NCBI RefSeq assembly: GCF_904846705.1
Contig: NZ_CAJHBS010000004.1
Location: forward strand, 62,001-126,000
Direction: 5' to 3'
Source: Psychrobacter sp. Pi2-52
GTDB lineage: Bacteria > Pseudomonadota > Gammaproteobacteria > Pseudomonadales > Moraxellaceae
DNA: 64,000 nt
A program made the translations under genes and the position numbers. Shown here piece by piece: positions 44,625-54,969 of the stretch. How positions within the stretch are numbered: position 1 is the stretch's first letter; every line of letters begins with the position of its first letter. The notes beneath the pieces were generated by a model. It had not been told where the DNA came from. It was given only the letters and a program-made list of their open reading frames with translations, and searched no databases.

Positions 44625-46457
44625 ATGACTTTTAAAGAAAAATTAACGACTTTTGGATATTTTGTCCTAATTAACTCTGTTTTCACTGTTTTTATCGCTC
44701 TACGGTATTTAAAGTTTTTACCTGAAGTACCGAGTGATAAGCTAGGGCTAGCATTTTTAGTGTTGTCGACATTCTCACATATGGTGGCGCTAACGACTCT
44801 TGTCAGCCTGGTGTTGCTGCCCTTTTTCTTTTTACCCAATCGCTTGATACGCCGAACAATTATTGCGACATTAGCATCGTTAATATTGATTTTTCTATTC
44901 ATTGATACGATCGTCTTTGCCAATTATCGCTTTCATATCAATATTGCCATGCTAGATTTGGTTCTTTCAGGACAGATTGTGAGCTTTTCCATAGCGACTT
45001 GGCTTATGGTCATCGGTGCTGTGGCATTGGTATTTGCGATAGAGGTGGGAGTTTTAGCTAGTCTTGAAACCAAGAAAATTAAGCTGCCAGCAAGAACAGG
45101 GCGTGTTTTTAGCGTGACCGCAGTAATCGCTTTATTGTTCAGTCATCTGATTCATATCTGGGCGGCCGCGCACGCTTATCAATCCGTCACGCAGCTTAAG
45201 CGCTATCTGCCATTATTTCATCCGACAACTTCTAACAGTCTAATGAGTAAATATGGCTGGATTGATGAGGAGGCCTTAGAAAAGCAAAAGTTAATGACCA
45301 TGCAAAAACAAGGGGATTTTCATTTTCCATTGCAGCCTTTGCAAACCGAAACGGTCGAAAACCCACCAAATATTGTATTTTTGGTCATAGACTCTTGGCG
45401 AGAGGAGACTTTTAATGCAGAAAACACCCCAAATCTTTGGAACTTTGCTCAAAATGGCACGATATATCAAGAGCATCTATCAACGGGGAATGCAACACGA
45501 GCAGGGGTTTTTGGCTTTTTTTACGGCATTCCATCGACGTATTGGCACAGTGCGATAGACAATAAGACTAGCCCTGTTTTTATTGATCGCATGCAAGAGT
45601 TAGATTATCAGTTGGGTATTTTTGCCTCTGCACGCCTGACCAGTCCTGAGTTTGACCAAACGGTGTTTTTGAAAGTTCCTGATTTACGAAAAGAGTCCAC
45701 AGGAGACACTGCGGTTGCACGTGATCAAAATATCACTGAAGAATGGTTAGACTGGTTTGAACAAAAGGATGACTCAAAGCCTTCCTTCTCATTCTTATTT
45801 TATGATGCGCCGCACGGATATGCATTCCCTGAAGATTATGATCATCGCTATGAGCCGATGTTATCTGAAGTCAATTATTTAAAGCTAAACAATAATACCG
45901 ACCCCATGCCATTGATGAATCGTTATAAGACCAGCGTGCACTTCATTGATAGCTTGGCTAAGCAAGTATTGAATGCACTGAGTGCGTCAGGAGAGATGGA
46001 AAATACCATTGTGGTGATTACCGGCGATCATGGTGAGGAGCTGAACGACAACAAACAAAACTATTGGGGACATAATGGCAATTTTTCCAACCCTCAAGTA
46101 CACGTTCCCTTTGCTATCATCGGTAAAGGTGTGCCTAAAAATACCAACGGTTGGAATAATCGCTTTACCAGTCATCAAGATGTTGTGCCAACACTAATGC
46201 AAAATTATCTTGGGGTCAAAAATCCAGTACAAGATTATTCTATGGGAGTAAATTTATTAGGTAAGCCTATTGATCGTGATTGGTTACTGGTTTCTAGCTA
46301 TAGTAAATATGCGGTAGTGACCCATAAAGATATTATGGAAGTTGGCTCTGTGGGGCAGTTCTCATATGTCGATAAAAAGTACAAACCATTAAAAGATCAG
46401 CCAGATTATGAGCTATTACAGCAAGCACTGGAGCAAATCAGTCGCTTTAGTAAATAG
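44625..46457 (+). CDS. PbgA/YejM-type inner-membrane sulfatase-fold protein
   Basis: This 610-residue protein has about five hydrophobic helices in the first 190 residues (DUF3413-like), then a periplasmic sulfatase-fold domain (NIVFLVIDSWREETFNAENTPN, then STGNATRAGVFGFFYGIP, then VVITGDHGEELND). This is the layout of PbgA/YejM/LapC, which senses lipopolysaccharide and controls LpxC stability. The PbgA-type nucleophile position reads Thr-Arg rather than the sulfatase Cys-x-Pro-x-Arg. The ATG at 44625 is chosen over the TTG at 44613. The ribosome site is weak. Confidence 0.9.
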   Translation: MTFKEKLTTFGYFVLINSVFTVFIALRYLKFLPEVPSDKLGLAFLVLSTFSHMVALTTLVSLVLLPFFFLPNRLIRRTIIATLASLILIFLFIDTIVFANYRFHINIAMLDLVLSGQIVSFSIATWLMVIGAVALVFAIEVGVLASLETKKIKLPARTGRVFSVTAVIALLFSHLIHIWAAAHAYQSVTQLKRYLPLFHPTTSNSLMSKYGWIDEEALEKQKLMTMQKQGDFHFPLQPLQTETVENPPNIVFLVIDSWREETFNAENTPNLWNFAQNGTIYQEHLSTGNATRAGVFGFFYGIPSTYWHSAIDNKTSPVFIDRMQELDYQLGIFASARLTSPEFDQTVFLKVPDLRKESTGDTAVARDQNITEEWLDWFEQKDDSKPSFSFLFYDAPHGYAFPEDYDHRYEPMLSEVNYLKLNNNTDPMPLMNRYKTSVHFIDSLAKQVLNALSASGEMENTIVVITGDHGEELNDNKQNYWGHNGNFSNPQVHVPFAIIGKGVPKNTNGWNNRFTSHQDVVPTLMQNYLGVKNPVQDYSMGVNLLGKPIDRDWLLVSSYSKYAVVTHKDIMEVGSVGQFSYVDKKYKPLKDQPDYELLQQALEQISRFSK

Positions 46458-46490
46458 GCTATAACAGTAAACTTTTAGGGTATCTAAATT

Positions 46491-46530
46491 AAAAAAAGCC
46501 GTTTACTATTTAATAGTAAATGGCTTTTTT
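46491..46530. terminator. Bidirectional terminator between the PbgA-like gene and miaB
   Basis: A long stem (gccgtttactatt / aatagtaaatggc, one G-U pair) lies between A and T tracts. Confidence 0.92.
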
Positions 46531-46590
46531 AATTTAAATTATTGAGTATGTGGTGCTTTGAAAGCACCCTACGACTGAAATGTAATCAAT

Positions 46591-48084
46591 CTATGCCAGC
46601 ACATCCTCAAGCTCACCTTTCACCATGTGCGGACTGACGAAATCAGTAATACGTACGCTCACGAGTTTACCCAACATCTCATCCATTTTCTCAACATCAT
46701 GAGGGAACATAACGGTACGGGTATTATCTGCCGTACCAATTAAGCAATCGGGATGACGATTGGCGACTTGTTCAACCAAGACGCGAGTCGTGGTGCCGAC
46801 CATCTCATGCGTTTTCGCTAGCGTTGAGTCAATGATGACTTTTTGGAATTCTGCCAAGCGCTCTTTTTTAGTTTTGAAACTCACATCATCTGGCAACTCT
46901 GCCGCTGGCGTGCCTGGACGCTTAGAGTAGATAAAGCTATAAGAGTGATCGAAGTTCAACTCTTTTGCCAAGTTCAATGTATCTTGGAAGTCTTGTTCGG
47001 TCTCACCTGGGAAGCCAATGATAAAGTCGCTCGATAAGTGAATATCAGGACGAATGGCTTTAAGCTTATTGATCTGATTGATATAAACATCAATCGTATG
47101 GTTGCGCTTCATCGCTGCCAAGATAGCATTCGAGCCACTCTGAACCGGTAGATGCAAGTGCGAAACCAGCTCTGGTAATTGTGCATACGCATCGATGATG
47201 TCATCAGTGAACTCTAGCGGATGGCTGGTCGTATAGCGAATACGTTCGACACCATCGACATGCGAGACATAGTGCAACAGCTCAGCGAAACGGCAAATAC
47301 TGCCATCGTCTTTTTCGCCGCGATAGCCGTTTACGTTTTGACCCAACAGATTGATTTCACGGATACCTTGAGCGGCAAGGCTGTCAATCTCAGCCAATAC
47401 GTCATCAAGTGGACGCGATAATTCTTCACCACGCGTATAAGGAACAACGCAAAATGAGCAATACTTTGAGCAACCTTCCATAATAGAGACAAAGGCTTTG
47501 TAGCCTTCTACTCTTGGCTCTGGCAAAAAGTCAAACTTTTCGATGCTAGGGAACGACACATCAATCGTACCGATACGATTCTTAGGCGCGATTTCACGTT
47601 GCTCATTTGATTGGTCATATAGTTCTGGCAGGCGATGCAAGGTTTGCGGGCCAAATACCATGTCAACATAAGGCGCGCGTTTTTGAATGTTATCGCCTTC
47701 TTGGGAGGCTACACAGCCACCGACGCCAATGACGAGGTCAGGACGTTTTTCCTTTAGTTTGCGCCAGCGGCCCAATTCCGAAAAGACTTTTTCTTGCGCT
47801 TTTTCGCGGATAGAGCAGGTATTCATCAGTAGTACATCGGCCTCATCGATATCATGAGTGACTTCCATACCATGCGAATCGCCGAGCACGTCTAGCATTT
47901 TGCCAGAGTCATAGACATTCATCTGACAACCTTGGGTCGTGACAAAGACCTTTTTTGTCGCTGCTTTTTCGAAAGGCGCTTGGGCTGAACTTGCTTCTTT
48001 GAGTGCAGTGACAGCACGTGCGGTGACAGTCGTCTCAGCAACAGCATCGTCATCGATGCGGGGATTGAATACAGTAACACTCAT
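46591..48084 (-). CDS. miaB: tRNA-2-methylthio-N6-dimethylallyladenosine synthase
   Basis: This 497-residue radical-SAM enzyme adds the methylthio group at A37 of tRNAs. The N-terminal UPF0004 cluster cysteines ([33 protein letters not shown]) are all present. The radical-SAM motif is CSKYCSFC, and a C-terminal TRAM domain follows. The ATG at 48084 is preferred; an upstream in-frame TTG at 48165 would add a hydrophobic stretch without family support. The first 50 residues are a longer than usual polar extension. Confidence 0.96.
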   Translation of the reverse strand: MSVTVFNPRIDDDAVAETTVTARAVTALKEASSAQAPFEKAATKKVFVTTQGCQMNVYDSGKMLDVLGDSHGMEVTHDIDEADVLLMNTCSIREKAQEKVFSELGRWRKLKEKRPDLVIGVGGCVASQEGDNIQKRAPYVDMVFGPQTLHRLPELYDQSNEQREIAPKNRIGTIDVSFPSIEKFDFLPEPRVEGYKAFVSIMEGCSKYCSFCVVPYTRGEELSRPLDDVLAEIDSLAAQGIREINLLGQNVNGYRGEKDDGSICRFAELLHYVSHVDGVERIRYTTSHPLEFTDDIIDAYAQLPELVSHLHLPVQSGSNAILAAMKRNHTIDVYINQINKLKAIRPDIHLSSDFIIGFPGETEQDFQDTLNLAKELNFDHSYSFIYSKRPGTPAAELPDDVSFKTKKERLAEFQKVIIDSTLAKTHEMVGTTTRVLVEQVANRHPDCLIGTADNTRTVMFPHDVEKMDEMLGKLVSVRITDFVSPHMVKGELEDVLA

Positions 48085-48431
48085 AAGGATAAGTCCATGA
48101 TTGACCAAAAATATAGCGGAGTAGCCGATTAACAGGTGGCGTATTTTATCACAACCCTGTGCCAATGTGAAAAATTAGCACGAGCGATAGGTCCTCAATA
48201 TGATAAATAATTCATAGCAGTATCAATTATTTACTGTCGTTCGTATTACTATTCATAAAAACTGCGGCTCATTATCACTTCTATGTTACACCGTGCTGTC
48301 CTATTTATTAACAAAAGGTAAAGGAGATAGTTGAAAGCACAATGAGTATAGTATGATGATTGCTATACCCTTGGCGGTACTTAGCGAACCGTTATTCACA
48401 TGTTTGTAGAGATATCATAAAGAGAGTCAGT

Positions 48432-50546
48432 ATGACAAAGTTGCGTGTTGCGCATAGCATCAAGGATGAAGAGTCTATCAGTCAAAAACACGCGTCAAAG
48501 CGAATCACAGTAGGTACGCTACGGTTGAGCGCGTTGAGCGTGGCAACAGCGGTCAGTGCACTTGGTGTGTCACAAGTCGCTTGTGCCGAGTTGACGTGGG
48601 GCGATGAGGAAAGCTATCAACAAGATTATCAGCAAGACAGTAGTATTGACTCATTTATGGCAGCCGCTATCGCCGCAGATCGCGGTGATGTGAGTGCGCT
48701 CTATAACTATGAGCAAGTCATGAGCGGCGGCTTGTTTGCGATGTATCCGACCTATTGGCGCATGAATCTAGATCTCAATTCACAGAGTTCAGCGGCGGTC
48801 TCGCAGTTTGTGCGCCAATATCCAGACACAGTTATGGCTGAGAAATTAGTGGCTGATTTTGCGGAGACCAAAGCAGGATCGAACGATTACGCCTCGGTTA
48901 GACAGGTAGCCAATTTGATTACCAATGCCGATGCCAGTGAGCGCTGTGCGGTTGCGCTTGGGTTTAATAATGGCGGTGACACCATGCGTGCTATGGCAGC
49001 CAAATCTGATGTTTGGCTAACCACTAAAAAGCAACCAGCTTTGTGCGATCAGCTAGCGATGGAGATGAACAACAACGCGCTAATTAGTAATCAAGATCGT
49101 GCGGCTCGTCTCAAGCGTATGCTACGTAAAGGCAAGACAGGTGATATTATGGCATTGTCCTCACGCCTTGGTACGCCAATTGCTTATTCGGCGCTCAGTG
49201 AAATTCAGCTAAATCCGTCTTCTTTCTTTAGCCGTTTTGGTCGTGAGCCTGCAAGCCAAACCAATCAATACCTATATATGTACGCAATCGGCCGTATGGC
49301 TGACAAGTCTTATCGTGAGGCGGCGCTACAGTTAGACTTTGATATCAAACAAGACAATCAGCGCGCGGTCAGATTGTTGAATGACGAAACCCGACGCTAT
49401 GCTTATCGTACGCTTGGCGTACAGCGTATGAACCACAACACTGACGATGGCTTTAACGCTGAAGCAGTGGATTGGTTCCGCAACAGTTTGGACAATGATT
49501 TTAATTTTGAAGAAGCTGAAGATTACGCTATGGCGGCGATTCGCTTCGGTCGTTGGGATGACGTGGTAGAAGCTATCTCAAAAATGGACGGCGAAACCCA
49601 AAAAGAAGCCCAGTGGCAATATTGGCTAGCTCGTGCGTATGAGCAGTCAAGCGATAGTAGCAAGCGTAATACGTCTAAAAAAATGTATCAGAACTTAGCA
49701 AAAAGTAATGACTACTATGGCCTGATGGCAAAAGACAAAATAGGGCAGCGTTTCGATGCTAGCCGTTTAGGCGGTAGTAATTTGCCTAATGTCAGTACTG
49801 CTGACCGCGCGCGCGTCATGCAAGACGCTAACTTCGCTCGTGCGTTTGCATTATATAACTCTGAGGCCAGTCGTGCTTATGCCAACCGCGAGTGGAACTG
49901 GGCAGTGAAGCAAGCTCGTGACAATCGTGATGACAATTTGATCGTCGCTGCTGCTCGTCAAGCCTATGATATGGGCTGGCTCGACCGAGCGATTTATGCA
50001 GTTGATAATACTGATAGGGTGGATAGTCTCGCACTCTCGCATCCGATGCCGCATCAAAGCGCAGTCGTACGTTATAGTGAGTCAGCAGGTATTGATCCAG
50101 CATGGGCGTACGGTATTATGCGTCAAGAAAGCCGTTTTGTATCCTCTGCGCGCTCAAACGTGGGCGCGAGTGGACTGATGCAAGTTATGCCTGATACCGC
50201 AAAATATATCGCTCGTAACCTAGGCGAGACGTATAGTGCGAGCCGTGCCAACAGCGGTGATACCAATATTCGTTATGGTACGTGGTATATGGGTGATATC
50301 TTGGGCAAGCTTAATTATCAACCAGTATTGGCAACCGCAGGCTATAATGCTGGACCTAATAATGCCAAACGCTGGCAGCCAGTTTATGGTTCACTGGCCG
50401 CAGATCAGTATGTAGAGTCGATTGCATTCCCTGAGACACGTAACTATGTCAAACACGTAATGGAAAACGCCACTATCTACAGCAGTCTGTTGGGTCGTGG
50501 TCAGCCAATCACTCAGCGTATGGGTACGGTGCCAGCTGGATTTTAA
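48432..50546 (+). CDS. slt: Soluble lytic murein transglycosylase
   Basis: This 704-residue periplasmic enzyme cleaves peptidoglycan to 1,6-anhydro-muropeptides. The start is at 48432 (behind agagag). A signal peptide ends near VACAELTW. A long alpha-superhelical U-shaped domain follows. The C-terminal SLT domain has the catalytic Glu in GIMRQESRF, then GASGLMQVMPDTA and ATAGYNAGPNNAKRW. AmpD, encoded 8 kb downstream, acts on the recycled products of this class of enzyme. Confidence 0.94.
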   Translation: MTKLRVAHSIKDEESISQKHASKRITVGTLRLSALSVATAVSALGVSQVACAELTWGDEESYQQDYQQDSSIDSFMAAAIAADRGDVSALYNYEQVMSGGLFAMYPTYWRMNLDLNSQSSAAVSQFVRQYPDTVMAEKLVADFAETKAGSNDYASVRQVANLITNADASERCAVALGFNNGGDTMRAMAAKSDVWLTTKKQPALCDQLAMEMNNNALISNQDRAARLKRMLRKGKTGDIMALSSRLGTPIAYSALSEIQLNPSSFFSRFGREPASQTNQYLYMYAIGRMADKSYREAALQLDFDIKQDNQRAVRLLNDETRRYAYRTLGVQRMNHNTDDGFNAEAVDWFRNSLDNDFNFEEAEDYAMAAIRFGRWDDVVEAISKMDGETQKEAQWQYWLARAYEQSSDSSKRNTSKKMYQNLAKSNDYYGLMAKDKIGQRFDASRLGGSNLPNVSTADRARVMQDANFARAFALYNSEASRAYANREWNWAVKQARDNRDDNLIVAAARQAYDMGWLDRAIYAVDNTDRVDSLALSHPMPHQSAVVRYSESAGIDPAWAYGIMRQESRFVSSARSNVGASGLMQVMPDTAKYIARNLGETYSASRANSGDTNIRYGTWYMGDILGKLNYQPVLATAGYNAGPNNAKRWQPVYGSLAADQYVESIAFPETRNYVKHVMENATIYSSLLGRGQPITQRMGTVPAGF

Positions 50547-50905
50547 TCACTGAACTTGTATTTAATAAACCACTAATAATTTTTTGTTAGTGGTTTATTT
50601 TTATCTGCTGATTTGCTTTGTCAATTGATCAACTCTGATTTGCCCAAGCATCACTCATCTGGCTAAGACAAATTTTAAAGTCTTTATCCTTCAGTGCTTT
50701 ATCAACATTTATCGAGATTCCTGACGATGTCGTCAACGTTTACGTTTTTGCTATAGATTAAAAAAAACGTTTTGTTACCATTGCCTTAATGGGAAACCCT
50801 ATTTTTCAGTCTTGTTCTTAGGTCAATGCGTGTTTTATGTATCGCGTCTAATGATTTAAGTTATAGCCTATGTCTTATCATTGCTAACTAACTGCCTTCA
50901 GTCCT
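50547..50905. other. Intergenic region between slt and the RNase T2-like gene
   Basis: This 359-base stretch contains the slt terminator at 50566-50602 and otherwise AT-rich sequence. No small gene, RNA or repeat was recognised. Confidence 0.6.
50566..50602 (+). terminator. Terminator after slt
   Basis: The stem aaaccactaa / ttagtggttt with an A/T loop is followed by attttt. Confidence 0.85.
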
Positions 50906-51715
50906 ATGATCAAAAAATATTTTAGTCTGTCTACGTCGCCAAAAACCAAATATTCGTTATCTAATCGGATATGTTTTTTATCGAAGGCAAATACAAAGAC
51001 AGATACAAACCTGAGCAACAAGGCTGCTAACTCTATGATGCGATTGCGTGCAGGTTTGGCTAGCAAACACAGTGTAGGTAGTATTAAAGCGACGATGAGC
51101 TTCGGCGCTTTAATACTTATACAAGGCGTTATACTGCTACCAGCACAGGCGGCTAGCACGGTTAAGACTGGTCAGCGCGTATTGATGATTGAGATGACCC
51201 CAGCATTATGTAATATGCAGCCAACGCGGGCACGTATGCGTCAGTGTTTAGAAGGGTATTCATTGACCGTATCTGGTCTAGATATGGGATATGGTGAGCG
51301 CTGCGGTCGCGGTAGTGAGCCACGCCTTACCCCGCTACAACTAAAAGTTGTCAACCGTATCATGCCTGACACAACGGTACGTAGCCAAACGTGGCAACGC
51401 TATGGAGCCTGTAGCCCGCTTAGCGCCAGCAGTTACTTCCGCCAGATTACTAACTATGCAGGTGGATTAAAGCTACCGAATGAGCTAAATACGGGTAATA
51501 GTTATACCGTTTCCAAATCACGATTTATCAGTCAAATGACCCGTCTCAATAGTGGTATGTCATCAAACAGTGTGGATCTCATCTGTCAAGAAGGCAGCCG
51601 TCGCCAATCGATACTTACTGATATACACGTGTGTTATGAAGGTAGTGATTTTGGGACTTGTCATGACGTTATAGACAGCTGTGGCAGTAAATTTATCATT
51701 TCAGGTGGACGATAG
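50906..51715 (+). CDS. RNase T2-like secreted protein lacking catalytic histidines
   Basis: This protein is 269 residues from the first ATG. Internal ATGs at 51035 and 51095 would place the hydrophobic signal segment (FGALILIQGVILLPAQAAS) nearer the N-terminus. The mature part follows the RNase T2 layout: QRVLMIEMTPALCN at the start, the first active-site segment as LTVSGLDMGYG (usual Leu-x-x-His-Gly-Leu-Trp-Pro, His changed to Ser123), then MPD and the second as W163-Q-R-Y-G-A-C169 (usual Glu-His/Lys-His-Gly-x-Cys). About eight cysteines could form disulfides. A periplasmic, probably non-catalytic relative is inferred. Confidence 0.7.
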   Translation: MIKKYFSLSTSPKTKYSLSNRICFLSKANTKTDTNLSNKAANSMMRLRAGLASKHSVGSIKATMSFGALILIQGVILLPAQAASTVKTGQRVLMIEMTPALCNMQPTRARMRQCLEGYSLTVSGLDMGYGERCGRGSEPRLTPLQLKVVNRIMPDTTVRSQTWQRYGACSPLSASSYFRQITNYAGGLKLPNELNTGNSYTVSKSRFISQMTRLNSGMSSNSVDLICQEGSRRQSILTDIHVCYEGSDFGTCHDVIDSCGSKFIISGGR

Positions 51716-52085
51716 CCTTTACTTAGTTACCTGCTCAAACTTCTTTTTTGATACCATTTTTCATTTCACTTAGCCCAACTTAATAGTGCAAATTGCCTAT
51801 TTTGACCATTGTATCTACGTACAATACAGTGAAAATATGCTTTAGTTATCATGTACTGAAACCCTCTAGCGCTTTATTCGTAAGCGCTTAGCCTCTACAA
51901 AAATCCTCTCGTATAAAATGTAACAATATAATCCCTGACGGGTCTATGACTGTATCTAGACGGTCACTGCGATGAAGTGCTACACTAGCTCTCGGTTTAT
52001 ACATGCTGCTATGCGGCAAACAAGTCGATATCTAAAATGATAATCGTTCATTAGAATTATCTAATAATTAATTAGGGAGTATTCA
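51716..52085. other. Intergenic region upstream of mdh
   Basis: This 370-base stretch holds no gene. A short hairpin (agcgctt / aagcgct near 51869-51887) without T-run is present, and a gataatcgttcatta stretch near 52038 only loosely resembles a Fur site. Confidence 0.6.
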
Positions 52086-53075
52086 ATGTCAATGAAACAG
52101 CCTTTACGTGTTGCCGTCACTGGTGCCGCTGGTAATATCAGCTACGCGATGCTATTTCGTATTGCATCTGGCGAGATGCTAGGTAAAGATCAGCCAGTTA
52201 TTTTGCAATTACTTGAAATTACGCCAGCTCTTGACGCCCTAAAGGGTGTGGTCATGGAACTAGAAGACTGTGCATTCCCATTGTTGGCTGGTATCGTCCA
52301 AACTGACGATGCTAATGTCGCATTCAAAGATATCGATTATGCTTTACTGGTTGGTGCACGTCCTCGTGGCCCAGGTATGGAGCGTAAAGATTTGCTAGAA
52401 GCCAACGCTGCGATCTTCTCAGCACAAGGTAAAGCATTGAACGAAGTCGCTAGCCGTGATGTAAAAGTATTGGTAGTCGGTAACCCTGCCAACACGAACG
52501 CACTTATCGCTCAGCGCAATGCACCAGATCTTGATCCACGCAACTTTACTGCAATGACTCGTCTAGACCACAACCGTGCTATGGCACAGTTGGCTGGCAA
52601 GACTGACAGCACTGTAAATGACGTGAAAAAAATGATCATCTGGGGCAACCATTCGTCAACTCAGTATCCAGATCTAACCGCTTGTACGGTAAACGGCAAG
52701 CCTGCGCTAGATTTAGTTGATCGCGAATGGTACGAAGCAACTTATATCCCAGAAGTACAACAGCGCGGTGCTGCGATTATTAAAGCTCGCGGTGCATCAT
52801 CTGCGGCTTCTGCTGCCAACGCTGCTATCGCACATATGCGTACGTGGGCACTAGGTACTGATGAGAATGACTGGGTATCTATGGGCGTTTACTCAAACGG
52901 CGAATACGGTATTGCTGAAGGTTTGATCTATTCATTCCCATGCACATGCGCTAACGGCGACTGGTCTATCGTAGACGGCGTTGATGTATCATCAGATTTC
53001 TCGAAAGAGAAAATGGCTGCCACTGAGCAAGAGCTTAGTGAAGAGCGTGATGCAGTAGCACATTTACTACCGTAA
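52086..53075 (+). CDS. mdh: Malate dehydrogenase
   Basis: This 329-residue NAD-dependent enzyme of the TCA cycle converts malate to oxaloacetate. The dinucleotide-binding [15 protein letters not shown], the substrate loop [16 protein letters not shown] with its Arg residues, [13 protein letters not shown] and the catalytic His in [13 protein letters not shown] are intact. It belongs to the type found in many gram-negative bacteria and cytosolic eukaryotic enzymes. An agggag ribosome site precedes the ATG, and a terminator follows. Confidence 0.97.
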   Translation: MSMKQPLRVAVTGAAGNISYAMLFRIASGEMLGKDQPVILQLLEITPALDALKGVVMELEDCAFPLLAGIVQTDDANVAFKDIDYALLVGARPRGPGMERKDLLEANAAIFSAQGKALNEVASRDVKVLVVGNPANTNALIAQRNAPDLDPRNFTAMTRLDHNRAMAQLAGKTDSTVNDVKKMIIWGNHSSTQYPDLTACTVNGKPALDLVDREWYEATYIPEVQQRGAAIIKARGASSAASAANAAIAHMRTWALGTDENDWVSMGVYSNGEYGIAEGLIYSFPCTCANGDWSIVDGVDVSSDFSKEKMAATEQELSEERDAVAHLLP

Positions 53076-53128
53076 ATCTAAGCTGCTATCCAGTAAGCTA
53101 TGATTTAAGTAGTAAAGGTAAGTAGTAC

Positions 53129-53161
53129 AAAAAAGCCCTCTTAAGTGTGAGGGCTTTTTTT
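53129..53161 (+). terminator. Terminator after mdh
   Basis: The stem aaaagccctc / gagggctttt with flanking A and T tracts. Confidence 0.92.
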
Positions 53162-53369
53162 ATGTCTATAAGAAATAGGCAAATGAGAGCAATTCAATCA
53201 TCATCTTAAATGAATAAAAGCGATTTACTGTTAATACAATTGATAACGTTAGATAAACGTTGATTAACAGCTATTAAAATAAAGCTTGCTACAATGAATG
53301 TGTCAATTTGAATAATAAGCACATTAAACAATAAGTACGATCCTATTCGTACCATTTAAGGAGAAATTT

Positions 53370-53609
53370 ATGTTGGGTGAACCAGAATATAGTATGAATG
53401 AGTTATTTGCTCAGTTAGGCCTAGACAGCTCTGATGAGGCAATTGATAATTTTATCGCAGCAAACCAACTAGCTAGCGAAGAAAAACTGACAGAGGCTAG
53501 CATTTGGACGGATAATCAGCGTATGTTCCTGCAAGAAGAATGGCAAAAAGATGCCGCATGGGTAGAAACCATCGATGAGCTAAATGTCCGTTTACATCCT
53601 GATGCATAA
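53370..53609 (+). CDS. DUF2789 family protein
   Basis: This 79-residue acidic protein matches DUF2789 (YSMNELFAQLGLDSSDEAIDNFIAAN, then SIWTDNQRMFLQEEWQKDAAW). The family is small and confined mostly to gammaproteobacteria, with unknown function. An aaggaga ribosome site precedes the ATG, and a strong terminator follows, so it is monocistronic. Confidence 0.9.
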   Translation: MLGEPEYSMNELFAQLGLDSSDEAIDNFIAANQLASEEKLTEASIWTDNQRMFLQEEWQKDAAWVETIDELNVRLHPDA

Positions 53610-53625
53610 AAGTTTATCAAGAGAT

Positions 53626-53664
53626 AAAAAACCCCGCAATAGTCTTAATATCGCGGGGTTTTTT
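53626..53664. terminator. Terminator between the DUF2789 gene and ribF
   Basis: The stem aaaaccccgc / gcggggtttt has T and A tracts on the two sides, so it can serve both converging genes. Confidence 0.92.
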
Positions 53665-53686
53665 ATGTCTGGAGTAACACTAAAAA

Positions 53687-54754
53687 TCAAATTTGCTTTT
53701 CGCGCCACTCAAGTAGATCTGCAACGTCTTGATGAATACCCGCTTTTAATGCTTCTATTCCATCATAGCGACGCTCACCGTGCAAAAAGTGTAGGAAACG
53801 TACGTGTAAATTCAGTCCGTACAAATCAGCTTGCAACTGCGGAAAGTGGACTTCTAGTCGCCAGTCATCACCTTTATCAACAGAAGGTCTTTTACCAATA
53901 TTAGCCGTGCCAAACAAACTATGCGGACGCAAGCCAGCAACACCTGTATGACCATCGGTGGCAAGCGCAGTCAAACCATCAGCTATCACATCACCATTGT
54001 CATCTAAGCTCACCACGTCAACTGCAAAAATACCATGCAGGGCAGGCTTTATACGCTGTAAATCGATATTTGCGGTAGGGAAGTCTATCGTACGACCTAT
54101 CTGGTCGCCGCGCACAACCCCTCCTGTGATTGCATAGTCACGACCAAGCAACCTGTTGGCCGCCTGAAGTTCACCTGCTAATAGTAAGTCACGAACCCGA
54201 GTAGAGCTAATACGGGCAGCGTCGTTATCCATAGTATCAATACTGTCGCTATCAGTATTACTATCAGTGACCGTATGCAGGTTGGTCACATCCAAACCGT
54301 AACCACGCAAACACTGACTGTCACCAGTACGATCATGGCCGAAGCGGAAGTCGTCACCCAGCACCAATGCTTTGACGTTCAAACGCTTGGCTAATATATC
54401 GGCAAACGCTTGTGCTGATAGCGAGCGAAACTCTGTATCAAAACCTGCTACGATCAATGTTTCAACACCATACTCTGCTAGCAGTGCTTGCTTCTCTGCC
54501 AGATTCGTCAAACGTGCAGGTGCTTTAGCAGGTGCAAAAAACTCGCGTGGCTGCGGCTCAAAAATCATGACCGCCGCACCCAAATTTTGGGTATGTGCAA
54601 TCTCACGAACTTGGGCTAGCATGGCTTGGTGACCAAGGTGCACACCGTCAAAATTGCCGATAGTGAGCACGCAAGATGCCAACTCTACTGGGACAGTGTC
54701 CGTAGATGAAGTGTGTGGCGACGAAATCAGTTGCTCAAGAAAATAGGTTTTCAT
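53687..54754 (-). CDS. ribF: Bifunctional riboflavin kinase / FAD synthetase
   Basis: This 355-residue enzyme makes FMN and FAD from riboflavin. The N-terminal adenylyltransferase domain has TIGNFDGVHLGHQAML and VLGDDFRFGHDRTGD, then SSTRVRDLL. The C-terminal kinase domain has GDQIGRTIDFPTANI and the later LEVHFPQ. An Asp/Ser-rich insertion of about 18 residues (near TDSNTDSDS) precedes the SSTRVR motif and is unusual. The start has only a weak ribosome site. murJ lies 1.6 kb away on the same strand, a commonly seen association. Confidence 0.95.
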   Translation of the reverse strand: MKTYFLEQLISSPHTSSTDTVPVELASCVLTIGNFDGVHLGHQAMLAQVREIAHTQNLGAAVMIFEPQPREFFAPAKAPARLTNLAEKQALLAEYGVETLIVAGFDTEFRSLSAQAFADILAKRLNVKALVLGDDFRFGHDRTGDSQCLRGYGLDVTNLHTVTDSNTDSDSIDTMDNDAARISSTRVRDLLLAGELQAANRLLGRDYAITGGVVRGDQIGRTIDFPTANIDLQRIKPALHGIFAVDVVSLDDNGDVIADGLTALATDGHTGVAGLRPHSLFGTANIGKRPSVDKGDDWRLEVHFPQLQADLYGLNLHVRFLHFLHGERRYDGIEALKAGIHQDVADLLEWREKQI

Positions 54755-54969
54755 AAGTTTTCAGCTATGATGAGACCAAATAAAAAACGAAAAAACACAT
54801 CTATGCTTAAAATTGATGTGTCTAAAACCAGCCATTATAAAGTAAAATAGCTACACTAACATCCTATAGTCTACGTGTAATGCAAGTATGGCGCATAGGG
54901 TGGCTATTCTTTATTGCCAATGATGCTAATAGTAATCCTAACAACAATCCCGACAACGATGGAGCTCTT

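Noticed and set aside
50906-51034. Extra cytoplasmic domain on the RNase T2-like protein
   Set aside because: The first 43 residues are low-complexity, lack a ribosome site at the first ATG and precede a normal signal segment, so a later start is at least as likely.
52036-52062. Fur box upstream of mdh
   Set aside because: The arms gataat and attatc are spaced too far apart and the centre does not match, unlike the perfect palindrome at 1317-1337.
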